Virus record (IMG/VR): IMGVR_UViG_3300008448_000307
Span: 1-35,349 of that record
Length of the DNA stretch: 35,349 nt
Reading direction: 5' to 3' (one strand)
Source: a virus
The notes beneath the pieces are model-generated. The model was not told the DNA's origin. It saw nothing but the letters and a program-made list of their open reading frames with translations, and did no database searches. Within the stretch, counting starts at the first letter, position 1; the number at the start of each line of letters is the position of its first letter. This document shows positions 22,353 through 30,124 of the stretch, piece after piece. The position numbers and the translations under genes are program-made.

Positions 22353-23279
22353 ATGGTTATGGTAAATGAATTACTAGTTAATTTAGTAAATTCTGTTTTA
22401 GGAACAGGTAAAAGAACAGCACGTGGTAATCAAGCATACCACTGTCCTTTCTGCCACCACTCAAAACCAAAACTAGAAGTTAATTTTACAGAAAATAAGC
22501 AAGGTAACAATCCTTGGAACTGTTGGGTATGTGGTAAAAAAGGTAAAAAAATATCTACTCTATTTAAACAAATAGAAGTTTCCCCTGAAATATTTGCTCA
22601 ACTTAAACCACTAGTTAAATCTGGAAGTGATGTTGAAGAAGTAATATCTTCCACTATAGTTGAACTCCCTAAAGAATATAAACCATTTGATGATAGTATC
22701 ATCTCCAGACATGCCTTAGCGTATCTTAAAAAACGAAATTTATCCAAAGGTGATCTTTTAAAATACAATATAGGATATTGTGAATTTGGGCAATATTCAA
22801 ATATGGTTATTATACCATCATATGATTCAACCGGTAAATTAAATTATTTTACCGCGAGATCATTCGAGAAAGACCCTTACATCAAGTACCGCAACCCCGA
22901 AGTGTCTCGCGATATAATCCCGTTTGAATTGTTTATTAATTGGGATTTACCTATTATATTGTGTGAAGGTCCATTTGATGCAATAGCAATAAAGCGAAAT
23001 GCTATTCCATTATTTGGAAAAAATTTACAACCATCTTTAATGAAAAAAATCGTTACCTCAAAGGTACAAAAAATATATATTGCTTTAGATAATGATGCTA
23101 TTAAAAAGGCATTAGAATTCTGTGAATTGCTTCTTAACGAAGGTAAGGAAGTATATTTAGTGGAATTAAAAGGGAAAGACCCAAGTGAAATGGGATTTGA
23201 ACATTTTACAAAACTAATCCAAACCACCTCTCCATTAACCAACTATAAACTAATGGAGAAAAAACTCCAATTTATATGA
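22353..23279 (+). CDS. DNA primase with CHC2-type zinc finger and TOPRIM domain
   Basis: The 308-residue protein has a zinc site C31-P-F-C34 and C57-W-V-C60, with H30 also near, as in CHC2 primases. The TOPRIM core follows: C-E-G-P-F-D-A (E205, D209) and the acidic pair in A-L-D-N-D (D246, D248), then K-D-P-S-E (near 275-279). It makes RNA primers for lagging-strand synthesis. No helicase domain is attached, so a separate gp41-like helicase is expected elsewhere, as in T4 with gp61. M3 is an alternative start. Bases 22851-22930 use GC-rich codons unlike the rest. It overlaps the next nuclease gene by four bases. Confidence 0.88.
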   Translation: MVMVNELLVNLVNSVLGTGKRTARGNQAYHCPFCHHSKPKLEVNFTENKQGNNPWNCWVCGKKGKKISTLFKQIEVSPEIFAQLKPLVKSGSDVEEVISSTIVELPKEYKPFDDSIISRHALAYLKKRNLSKGDLLKYNIGYCEFGQYSNMVIIPSYDSTGKLNYFTARSFEKDPYIKYRNPEVSRDIIPFELFINWDLPIILCEGPFDAIAIKRNAIPLFGKNLQPSLMKKIVTSKVQKIYIALDNDAIKKALEFCELLLNEGKEVYLVELKGKDPSEMGFEHFTKLIQTTSPLTNYKLMEKKLQFI

Positions 23280-24049
23280 AAAAAAGGAACATTAAAAAAA
23301 CTTATAATAGAATCCTTGAAATTTCAGAAGACGCCCAACAAATCACTCTACCAGATTCTAGGTACTACCGTAGAAATGGAAACTATTACCCCTCAGTAAC
23401 ATATGTTTTATCATATTATCCTAAAGGTAAGTTTTTTGAGGATTGGTTAAAAAAAGTAGGATATGCTTCTGAACATATTGTTAAAAGAGCAGCTGAAGAA
23501 GGAACCCAAGTACACGAGTTATGTGAAGATTATTTAAATGGTAAAGAACTCCATTTTTTAAATAGTGCTGGAAAACCCCAATTTAACCCAGATGTTTGGC
23601 AGATGTTTTTACGTTTTGTTGAATTTTGGGAAGAATTTAAACCCACTCTAATTGAAACAGAAGTACACCTATTCTCAGATAAACTTAAAGTAGCAGGTAC
23701 ATGCGATTTAATTGTTGAACTTGATGGAGAATTATGGTTGCTAGATTTAAAAACCTCAAATCAACTCCAATCAACATATGAACTCCAAACAGCCGTTTAT
23801 GGTCAGTGCTATGAAGAATGTTTTGGAAAGAAAATAGATCGTTATGGTATTCTATGGTTAAAATCCTCTAAACGTAAAGCATCTAAAGGTAAAATGCAAG
23901 GTAAAGGGTGGGAAATTGTTGAATCTAATAGAACATTTGAAGAAAATATTGATATTTTCCAAACAGTTAAAAAATTATTTGACCTTGAAAACCCAACACA
24001 TTCACCCATATTCACCGAATTTAGAACTATAGCTAAAAGGGATATGTAA
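23276..24049 (+). CDS. RecB/Cas4-like PD-(D/E)XK nuclease
   Basis: A 257-residue protein with the RecB-family nuclease motifs in order. E129 (T-L-I-E-T-E-V) lies ahead of G-T-C-D144, then L-L-D157-L-K159-T, then E-L-Q171-T-A-V-Y-G-Q. H80 (T-Q-V-H-E-L) matches the upstream histidine seen in several Cas4/AddB-like members. Such single-domain nucleases trim or resect DNA ends in recombination and repair. No Cys cluster for an Fe-S site is evident. It overlaps the primase gene by four bases, so it is part of replication and recombination. Confidence 0.85.
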   Translation: MKKRNIKKTYNRILEISEDAQQITLPDSRYYRRNGNYYPSVTYVLSYYPKGKFFEDWLKKVGYASEHIVKRAAEEGTQVHELCEDYLNGKELHFLNSAGKPQFNPDVWQMFLRFVEFWEEFKPTLIETEVHLFSDKLKVAGTCDLIVELDGELWLLDLKTSNQLQSTYELQTAVYGQCYEECFGKKIDRYGILWLKSSKRKASKGKMQGKGWEIVESNRTFEENIDIFQTVKKLFDLENPTHSPIFTEFRTIAKRDM

Positions 24050-24060
24050 TATGTATAAAC

Positions 24061-24813
24061 ATGATAAGTTTAGTTCAACTTTTAAAGGAAATCCAATCTG
24101 GACCTAAAGCAATTTTTATGGCTGGTCCTGCTGGAGCTGGTAAAACTTTTACGCTTAATAAATTAGGAATTAAGGGTTTTACTATGATAAATGTAGATGA
24201 AGACTATGAAGAACTTCTTAAAAAAGAATTAGGCAAAGAAGACTTTGCCTCTATGTCCCCCGAAGAACTATCCCAAGCAGGTAAATTAATGGGACGAGCT
24301 AGAGTAACCACCAGAGAAAAAGAACTTCAATCAGTAGAATCTTTACAAAATATTGTAATTGATGGTACGGGTGCTGCTTCTAAACCATTACTCAAGAAAA
24401 AATTAGAACTAGAAGCAAGAGGATATGAAACGTTTATGATTATGATCTATGTTTCCCCTATGACCTCTTTAAAACGAAATGCTGAACGGGGTAGAAGTTT
24501 ACCTACAAGTGCTGTATTAAAAAGTTGGCAAGGTTTAGTTTCAAATATTGATTTATATAAACAAGAGTTTGGAGATAATATTGTATTAATTAACAATGAC
24601 CCAGAAGATGTTGACAAATCATTTGATCCTAAAACAATCCAACAACTATTTCCTATGCCTAAGGGTAAACCTAAAACACCTGAGGAATTAGCTAAATCAA
24701 AAGCTGATAAAGAAAAAACAGATAAAGCTATTGAATCATTATTGAATATAGAACGTGAATTTGATACGTTTGATGAAGCTAAACAAAAAGTAACAAATTT
24801 TATAAATGAATAA
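24061..24813 (+). CDS. P-loop kinase (zeta-toxin/polynucleotide-kinase-like)
   Basis: A 250-residue protein. The Walker A is A-G-P-A-G-A-G-K-T (residues 21-29). An acidic N-V-D-E-D (44-48), I-V-I-D-G-T-G (near 100) and a lid with R-N-A-E-R-G-R (near 140-146) follow. This order fits the zeta toxin/AAA_33/polynucleotide-kinase group. The first residues, M-I-S-L-V-Q-L-L-K-E, form a short helix outside the kinase core. They match a pattern ending in (I/L)-x-E that recurs across this locus and could be a capsid-targeting peptide. The C-terminal 60 residues are charged and helical. It overlaps the next gene by eight bases. Its phosphate acceptor is not known. Confidence 0.75.
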   Translation: MISLVQLLKEIQSGPKAIFMAGPAGAGKTFTLNKLGIKGFTMINVDEDYEELLKKELGKEDFASMSPEELSQAGKLMGRARVTTREKELQSVESLQNIVIDGTGAASKPLLKKKLELEARGYETFMIMIYVSPMTSLKRNAERGRSLPTSAVLKSWQGLVSNIDLYKQEFGDNIVLINNDPEDVDKSFDPKTIQQLFPMPKGKPKTPEELAKSKADKEKTDKAIESLLNIEREFDTFDEAKQKVTNFINE

Positions 24814-26380
24814 ATTAGCTAAATCTTTATTAGTAGGATTATTAGAAAACGAATCCCAAGTAACTGCCTTGTATGGTGGTGGGTTTAAACCTCCTACAAA
24901 AGGTCATTTTGAAGTTGTTGAAAAAACCCTTAGAGATCACCCCGAAATAACAAAATTTTATATTGTAATTGGGAGTGGAGTTCGAAATAATATAACTCAA
25001 GATGAATCATATTCTATATGGAACATCTACAAACAATATTTACCTTCTCAAGTTGAGATAGTAACAGCCCAATCACCTTTAAAATATATTAAAGATTACC
25101 TTGAAGAAAACCCAGATATAAAAACATATGCTGTTTTAGGTACAAGGGAAGGAAATGAAGGAGATATTGAAGACTTTGTTAAACGAAAGGAGTTTTTTGA
25201 AAAATATGGAGATAATGTTGAAGTATTAAACATTGTAACGGGAGATGGGATTAGTGGAACTAATGCTAGAAAAGCAGCAACCCAATCAAAAGAAGAATTT
25301 TTTAAATATATCCCAACCCAACTAACAGATAAAGAAAAAAATACAGTTTTTGGGTATGTAGCTTCTGTTATTAAAGAAAATATAGAAACCCCTAAATTTG
25401 ATTACACCCCTAAAATTAAATCACTTACAAAATATATGATTGAACAAGGTTTAAATATTCAACCTTTACCAAAAGTTAAATTTGTAAAAGATGATGCTAA
25501 AAATGCCGAAGATTTCTTTGGTAAAACAGCCTACTATGATTCGGATAACCGCATTATAGTACTTTATACTATGAATCGTCATCCAAAAGATATTATGCGT
25601 TCATTTGCGCATGAAATGATTCACCATATGCAGAATTGTGAGAACAGATTAGATAATATCACAACACAAAACACTAATGAGGGTGGTGATTTACCTGAAA
25701 TTGAAAGAGAAGCATATGAAAAGGGTAATATGTGTTTTAGAAATTGGACAGACACTTTAACTGAGGGAATTTTAGTTGAAGGTAGATATGATAAAATCTC
25801 AAATCAGATATCTTCAACTATTTTTAATCAATGGAAAGAAGATTATGAAAGTGGAGCGGATGCCTCACGTTATGAAGAAACATTTGAAACAGATGATTTA
25901 ATGATAGACGTGGATGCTAATATTTCATTTATACCTGAGTTAAATGATTTAAATATTGATGGTGGGGCTGATTCGAACACGGATTATTTAGAAATTCGTT
26001 TTGAAGTAGATCCTAAACTTTTACCTAAAATGTGGTCTGAAATATCAATGAATTTAAAGGATGTTGTTAGACACGAAATCGAACATTTAACTCATGGAGA
26101 AGGTTTTAATTTAAAACCTGGTAAGTTCCTGGAAGATGACCAGTTAATCAGAAACCTGATTGATGCTAAACTACTCCCTAAAGCAGAATACTTTAAACTT
26201 GAAAAAGAAGTAGATGCTCAATTGCAAGGAATGTATTTTAGAGCAAAAAAAGAAAAAAGACCATTCATAGATGTACTTGACACTTACCTAAACTCCCAAA
26301 AAATTACCCCAGAAGAAAAAGAAGAAGTTCTAGATATTTGGAGAACCAGAGCAAAGGCATTATCTTTACCCAAATTCTAA
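24806..26380 (+). CDS. Nucleotidyltransferase fused to two HExxH metallopeptidase-like segments
   Basis: A 524-residue multidomain protein. Residues 20-190 are a HIGH-type nucleotidyltransferase: G-G-G-F-K-P-P-T-K-G-H34 and I-S-G-T-N-A-R (149-155), the two signature motifs of NMN/cytidylyl transferases. A gluzincin-like segment follows with H269-E-M-I-H273 and a possible third ligand E302 (E-I-E-R-E-A-Y). A third segment holds H423-E-I-E-H427 with E468 (L-E-K-E-V-D-A-Q) downstream. The N-terminus (MNKLAKSLLVGLLENE) again ends in L-L-E. The combination suggests a delivered effector that modifies nucleotides or cofactors and cuts proteins, but no substrate can be read. It follows the kinase with overlap and precedes a HAD phosphatase. 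Confidence 0.75.
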   Translation: MNKLAKSLLVGLLENESQVTALYGGGFKPPTKGHFEVVEKTLRDHPEITKFYIVIGSGVRNNITQDESYSIWNIYKQYLPSQVEIVTAQSPLKYIKDYLEENPDIKTYAVLGTREGNEGDIEDFVKRKEFFEKYGDNVEVLNIVTGDGISGTNARKAATQSKEEFFKYIPTQLTDKEKNTVFGYVASVIKENIETPKFDYTPKIKSLTKYMIEQGLNIQPLPKVKFVKDDAKNAEDFFGKTAYYDSDNRIIVLYTMNRHPKDIMRSFAHEMIHHMQNCENRLDNITTQNTNEGGDLPEIEREAYEKGNMCFRNWTDTLTEGILVEGRYDKISNQISSTIFNQWKEDYESGADASRYEETFETDDLMIDVDANISFIPELNDLNIDGGADSNTDYLEIRFEVDPKLLPKMWSEISMNLKDVVRHEIEHLTHGEGFNLKPGKFLEDDQLIRNLIDAKLLPKAEYFKLEKEVDAQLQGMYFRAKKEKRPFIDVLDTYLNSQKITPEEKEEVLDIWRTRAKALSLPKF

Positions 26381-26381
26381 G

Positions 26382-26912
26382 ATGATTAGTTTAAAAAAAA
26401 TATACGAAGAAATCAAACCAAAATACATTATCTTTTGTGATATGGATGGTGTATTAGTTGACTTTGATAAGGGTTATGAAGATTTAACTGGTGTTCACAC
26501 CAAACATGCTGATGTTCAAGATAAAAATACTTTTTGGGATGTCTTTAAAGATAGTTTAAAAGAAAAAGGTATGTCCGAATACGAATATTGGGCTGGTTTA
26601 GATTGGGAAAAAGGTGGACCCATGCTTTGGAACTATATTAAATCGTATAACCCATACATTTTAACATCCCCCTCCTTAAACCCAGAATCTAGAGAAGGAA
26701 AAAGAGATTGGGTTACTCGCCTAGATAATATGAAAAATATATATTTTAGAAAAGCCTCTAGCAAAGCAGATTTCTCAGGAAAAAATAAAATACTTATAGA
26801 CGATAGAGCAGATACTATTGAAAAATGGAATGCTAATGGTGGTATAGGAATCTTACATGACCCTAAAAACCCACAAGCAACCATAGATACATTAAAAGAA
26901 CTAGGATTATAA
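26382..26912 (+). CDS. HAD-superfamily 5'-nucleotidase-like phosphatase
   Basis: A 176-residue protein. Motif I is D20-M-D22-G-V-L-V-D-F, with the nucleophile D20 and acid/base D22. Motif II is probably I-L-T-S (93-96), motif III a lysine near 134-136, and motif IV I-L-I-D140-D141-R-A-D. The size and D-M-D-G-V start fit 5'(3')-deoxyribonucleotidase-like HAD proteins common in phages. The first residues, M-I-S-L-K-K-I-Y-E-E, add a helix in front of the fold, like the other genes here. It could dephosphorylate nucleotides released from host DNA. It is coupled to the next gene (TAATG). Confidence 0.82.
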   Translation: MISLKKIYEEIKPKYIIFCDMDGVLVDFDKGYEDLTGVHTKHADVQDKNTFWDVFKDSLKEKGMSEYEYWAGLDWEKGGPMLWNYIKSYNPYILTSPSLNPESREGKRDWVTRLDNMKNIYFRKASSKADFSGKNKILIDDRADTIEKWNANGGIGILHDPKNPQATIDTLKELGL

Positions 26913-27481
26913 TGTCAGATAACGTTTTAAAAAAGCAATTTTCCGAAAGGGATATTCAACGTATTCGTAACCTTGTTAAGGGTAAGAATGGAGAAAAAAT
27001 TACCCATGGTATAGGTTATACACAAGAAACAACAGATCATGTTGAAGGTGATGTATGGCAAGAAGATGGTCGTTCTTGGACTATTAAAGATGGAATTAAA
27101 CAAAATATTACTAAATTAGATAAATTTAAAAAAGTATCTGTTCCTTTATTTTGTCCTTCTTGCAAAGGTGTAATGGATAAACAATTGGATCCCCACTACT
27201 ATAAATCATATGGTTCATGTTTGGATTGTCGAACTGAATTTGAAACCAAACTCAAACTTGAGGGAAAATGGGAAGATTATGTTAAAGACACATACAATAA
27301 AGAAATAGATCAAACAATAGAAGAATATAAAGTTTTCTTTAAAGAAAGACTAGAAGAAAGTAATCTAGGTACAGTTACTGAAAGTGGTGAAGTCGAAAAA
27401 TGGGTAGGTTCTGTTAATAGAGAACGTGCCGAGGAATCATTAAATGAAGTAATAACATATTTAGAAAACTTAAAGAAGTAA
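26912..27481 (+). CDS. Zinc-ribbon protein, 189 aa
   Basis: The central zinc ribbon is C81-P-S-C84 and C103-L-D-C106. The N-terminus (FSERDIQRIRNLVKGK, then GDVWQEDGRSWTIKDGIKQN) is a pattern I recall as widely conserved in T4-like phages but without a known function. The C-terminal half is helical and charged. It lies between a HAD phosphatase and a membrane protein, with TAATG coupling on both sides. It might bind nucleic acid or act in virion assembly; both are guesses. Confidence 0.7.
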   Translation: MSDNVLKKQFSERDIQRIRNLVKGKNGEKITHGIGYTQETTDHVEGDVWQEDGRSWTIKDGIKQNITKLDKFKKVSVPLFCPSCKGVMDKQLDPHYYKSYGSCLDCRTEFETKLKLEGKWEDYVKDTYNKEIDQTIEEYKVFFKERLEESNLGTVTESGEVEKWVGSVNRERAEESLNEVITYLENLKK

Positions 27482-28104
27482 TGGAACTATTAACTGTATT
27501 TACAACTGTTACAGTAGCATTAATAACTGCTGTGTTTGGCCCTATTATTGTTAGTTGGGTTAAAATTAAAATGGAAAAGAAATCTGCAACTACTCCAATG
27601 CATGATGCTCTTGAAACATCTACTTTAATAGACAATCAATTAGAGGATATGATAGATGAATTGGAGTGTGATAGAGTTTGGATAGCTCAATTCCATAATG
27701 GAGGTCATTTTTACCCAACGGGTAGATCCATCCAAAAATTCTCTATATTCTATGAGAAAACATCCCCAAACATCCCTTCAATCCAGACAACATTCCAAAA
27801 TATACCAGTTTCTTTATTTCCAAAAGCACTTTCTAAAATATATAAAAACGGAGAACTAACTGTATTTGATGCTACATTAAGTGAGGAAACATATGGTGTA
27901 GAACCATTCACCACCCAATTTGATACAAAATCTATTTGTATGATAAGCTTGCATAGTTTAGACAATCATGTAATTGGTATATTAGGGATATCGTTTAAAG
28001 ATGCTCACCATATGGAAAAAGATGAGTGGATTTACCTAAGACAAAAAGTAGGAGTGATAGGAACACTACTTTCCGAATATTTATACCAAACAAATAAAAA
28101 ATAA
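27481..28104 (+). CDS. Membrane-anchored GAF-like protein
   Basis: A 207-residue protein. A transmembrane segment at residues about 5-27 (VFTTVTVALITAVFGPIIVS) is followed by a basic stretch and a GAF-like domain from about 45 to 200. That domain has D-R-V-W-I-A-Q-F-H-N-G-G-H, then T-G-R-S-I-Q-K-F-S-I-F-Y-E, with a closing L-H-S-L-D-N-H-V-I-G-I-L-G-I-S-F. GAF domains bind small ligands or serve as dimer modules. A sensor or membrane-docked modulator is suggested. No enzymatic output domain is attached. Its last codons carry a late-type ATATTTATA motif for the next gene. Confidence 0.72.
   Translation: MELLTVFTTVTVALITAVFGPIIVSWVKIKMEKKSATTPMHDALETSTLIDNQLEDMIDELECDRVWIAQFHNGGHFYPTGRSIQKFSIFYEKTSPNIPSIQTTFQNIPVSLFPKALSKIYKNGELTVFDATLSEETYGVEPFTTQFDTKSICMISLHSLDNHVIGILGISFKDAHHMEKDEWIYLRQKVGVIGTLLSEYLYQTNKK
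28077..28085 (+). promoter_or_regulatory. Candidate late promoter motif ATATTTATA, copy 6
   Basis: The motif lies within the last codons of the GAF-like gene, 20 bases before the ATG at 28106. It matches nine of the ten bases seen at 6246, 8975, 11584 and 19189. Confidence 0.35.
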
Positions 28105-28105
28105 A

Positions 28106-28645
28106 ATGGCAGATAATTTTGACTTAAGAAAATTTTTAACCGAAAATAAAACGTTTGAAAAATTTAATCCTATAATCTCTAAAGAAAATCTTTCTGAAGG
28201 TGATCTTCGCTCTAAGATCCGTGAAATGATCTTAACTGAACTCAACCCAGATAACTATGATTATGAGGAAGAAGACATATACGGGGACTATGATGATGAA
28301 GAAAAAGATTACTTCCCTCACGTTAGTGATCTTGAAGATGAACCTGTAGAAGACTATGAGCTTGAAGAAGCTAAAAAGAAAAAAGAAGAAGAAGTTGAAG
28401 ACGTTGAAGTAACAGACACTGAAACAGAAGACCTACCAGGTGATATGCCCGAAGAAACTCCAACAACTGATGGTGGTTTAGAAGATATTGCAGCTAACAT
28501 GGAAGGTACTGAAAGCGAATTAATGAAAAATCTAATGGATGCTCTTCAAATCGCTAAAGGAATGAACAATGAAAAATTGGAAACACAAATTGGAAACACA
28601 CTTAAATTCTTCGTTAGCGAATATATTGGGGGTGGAGAACAATAA
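28106..28645 (+). CDS. Highly acidic protein with a FDLRKFLTENK N-terminus
   Basis: The 179-residue protein is dominated by Asp/Glu (DYDDEEKDYF, EEEVEDVEVTD, DLPGDMPEETP) with a C-terminal helical domain (ELMKNLMDALQIAKGMNNE). Residues 3-15 (D-N-F-D-L-R-K-F-L-T-E-N-K) are nearly repeated at the start of the gene at 32613. A second helix (LRSKIREMILTEL, near 34-46) has the same style. Acidic, helical proteins near structural genes are often scaffold or core proteins; here it may also be a packaged DNA-mimic-like protein. It sits directly before the histone-like gene. Confidence 0.65.
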   Translation: MADNFDLRKFLTENKTFEKFNPIISKENLSEGDLRSKIREMILTELNPDNYDYEEEDIYGDYDDEEKDYFPHVSDLEDEPVEDYELEEAKKKKEEEVEDVEVTDTETEDLPGDMPEETPTTDGGLEDIAANMEGTESELMKNLMDALQIAKGMNNEKLETQIGNTLKFFVSEYIGGGEQ

Positions 28646-28672
28646 ATCAAATCTATAATTAAAATCAAATTT

Positions 28673-28843
28673 ATGAACACAACAGAATTAGTAGAAGCAA
28701 TGGAAGCATTGCTAGAAACAGTAAAAACAGAAAACTCAAAAACAGCTAAAGCAGCTCACGGACGCGCTCGTAAAGCAGCTAGTGAATTGAAAAAATTAGC
28801 TGGTGAATTTAAAAAAGTGTCTTCTGCTGAAGACAAAGCTTAA
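28673..28843 (+). CDS. Hc1-like mini-histone, 56 aa
   Basis: A 56-codon frame. After an N-terminal helix (MNTTELVEAMEALLETVKTE), residues 21-48 contain N-S-K-T-A-K-A-A-H-G-R-A-R-K-A-A-S-E-L-K-K-L-A. This follows the bacterial histone H1-like Hc1 pattern (K-A-A-x-x-R-A-R-K-A-x-x-x-L-K-K-L-A) found in Chlamydia and Bacteroidota. It lacks the long basic tail of host proteins. I infer binding to phage or host DNA, perhaps inside the head. Gene spacing is 27 bases on the left and three on the right. Confidence 0.7.
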   Translation: MNTTELVEAMEALLETVKTENSKTAKAAHGRARKAASELKKLAGEFKKVSSAEDKA

Positions 28844-28846
28844 AAT

Positions 28847-29662
28847 ATGACTAACAAGGAGATAAATAACATATTGAATGAAATTATAACTCCTGAAGTT
28901 AAAAAAAGAGCTGATCAAATCGAGATGGCTATTATAAAATCTCGAGGAGAAAAAATTTTTAATAGTAAGGGTGCGGGTGCTGGAAAGTATATCCGCGCCA
29001 CTGCTATTAACCAAGCTAAAAAAGCAAATGAAAAAGAAGTAGAGCAATCTCTACAAAAACCTGAAGCTAAAGAAATGAAAGAGGATAAATTACGTGAAAT
29101 GGTTAGAGCTGCTTTGTCTAAACCTTTAGATGAGAAAAAAGCAAAACCTGATTTTTTAGATATTGACAAAGATGGAGATAAAGAAGAATCAATGAAAAAA
29201 GCATCTCAAGATAAAAAATCAATGCAAAATGAGGATCTTGACCTAGGACACGAAGATGATGAACCTCATATGCTTAAATCAGATCTATATCGTATCGGAA
29301 AATATGCTATGGAACTTTACAAAATGGTTGATCAATTTGAAGGTGAACAAGAAGTTGATTTCCCGCATTGGTGGCAATCAAAAATTATCCAAGCCAAATC
29401 AATGCTAGTTTCAGCAAAACATTATCTTGATTTTGAATTAAAAGAACCACAAATTGATGCTATGACTAGTGTTATGAATCAAGAAGAGGTGATTGATGAG
29501 ATGTCAAAAAAACAAATCAAAAAAAGAGGTGAGATTTATGATGCCCTAAAATCACAAGGGATGTCTGATGAAAAAGCAGGTAAAATTGCTACTTCAAAAT
29601 CTATGAAAATGAAAGAAACGATTGCAGAAAAAATAATGCAACGTCTTAAAGATAAAAAATAA
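28847..29662 (+). CDS. Basic helical protein with an EF-hand-like calcium loop
   Basis: A 271-residue protein. The N-terminus (MTNKEINNILNEIITPE) has I-L-N-E like other locus members. Near 100-116 stands P-D-F-L-D105-I-D-K-D-G-D-K-E-E, an EF-hand-type loop of the D-x-D-x-D-G form, known in many marine phage proteins. A helical part (EPHMLKSDLYRIGKYAMELY) follows, and the C-terminal section K-R-G-E-I-Y-D-A-L-K-S-Q-G-M-S-D-E-K-A-G-K-I-A is a helix-turn unit. It could bind calcium, and lysine richness suggests nucleic-acid contact. It is coupled to the next gene (TAATG). Function unknown. Confidence 0.68.
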   Translation: MTNKEINNILNEIITPEVKKRADQIEMAIIKSRGEKIFNSKGAGAGKYIRATAINQAKKANEKEVEQSLQKPEAKEMKEDKLREMVRAALSKPLDEKKAKPDFLDIDKDGDKEESMKKASQDKKSMQNEDLDLGHEDDEPHMLKSDLYRIGKYAMELYKMVDQFEGEQEVDFPHWWQSKIIQAKSMLVSAKHYLDFELKEPQIDAMTSVMNQEEVIDEMSKKQIKKRGEIYDALKSQGMSDEKAGKIATSKSMKMKETIAEKIMQRLKDKK

Positions 29663-30123
29663 TGACGCGAGAAGAACTCATAGCACGTATTAAACAACTT
29701 GCCCCCGAAGTTGTCAAGGGGCGGGAACAAGCAGAAGAAGCTGCCGTTGAATATGATGAACTTACAAAATTCCCCGAGTTAAAACAGGTTATTATTGATT
29801 TAATGACAAATGAATTTAGTAATTTTTTATCCTCAATTGATTGGGTTGCTCCACGTCCTACTACTTTCCGTATTAATTTGAAAAACGGACAAGATTTTTA
29901 TCTTACATATGGTAAACGCAGTTGGATTGCCCAAGTTGAAGGCAAAAAATACTACCTACTTAATCTCCCAGAAGAAGAAAGAGCAGCAGAAGCAATCGGA
30001 CGTATTTTAAAATATGGATCCAAAGCAGAACCGGAAGCACCTTTAGAAGATACAACAATGGAAGAAACTCCACCAGTTGAGGAAACACCACCAACAGAAA
30101 CCCCAGAAGAAACACCGGCATAA
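29662..30123 (+). CDS. Conserved phage protein with an acidic Pro/Thr tail
   Basis: A 153-residue protein. Its core (F-P-E-L-K-Q-V-I-I-D-L-M-T, then S-I-D-W-V-A-P-R-P-T-T-F-R-I, then K-N-G-Q-D-F-Y-L-T-Y) is a pattern I recall from many T4-like marine phages without an assigned role. The last 33 residues are a disordered tail, E-E-T-P-P-V-E-E-T-P-P-T-E-T-P-E-E-T-P-A. It may be a virion-associated protein. It starts with TAATG coupling, and the next ATG begins two bases after its stop. Confidence 0.65.
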   Translation: MTREELIARIKQLAPEVVKGREQAEEAAVEYDELTKFPELKQVIIDLMTNEFSNFLSSIDWVAPRPTTFRINLKNGQDFYLTYGKRSWIAQVEGKKYYLLNLPEEERAAEAIGRILKYGSKAEPEAPLEDTTMEETPPVEETPPTETPEETPA

Positions 30124-30124
30124 A

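Noticed and set aside
30077-30124. Longer start for the 386-aa gene
   Set aside because: The extra 16 residues are basic low complexity within the acidic tail region of the neighbour. The ATG at 30125 follows that gene's stop.
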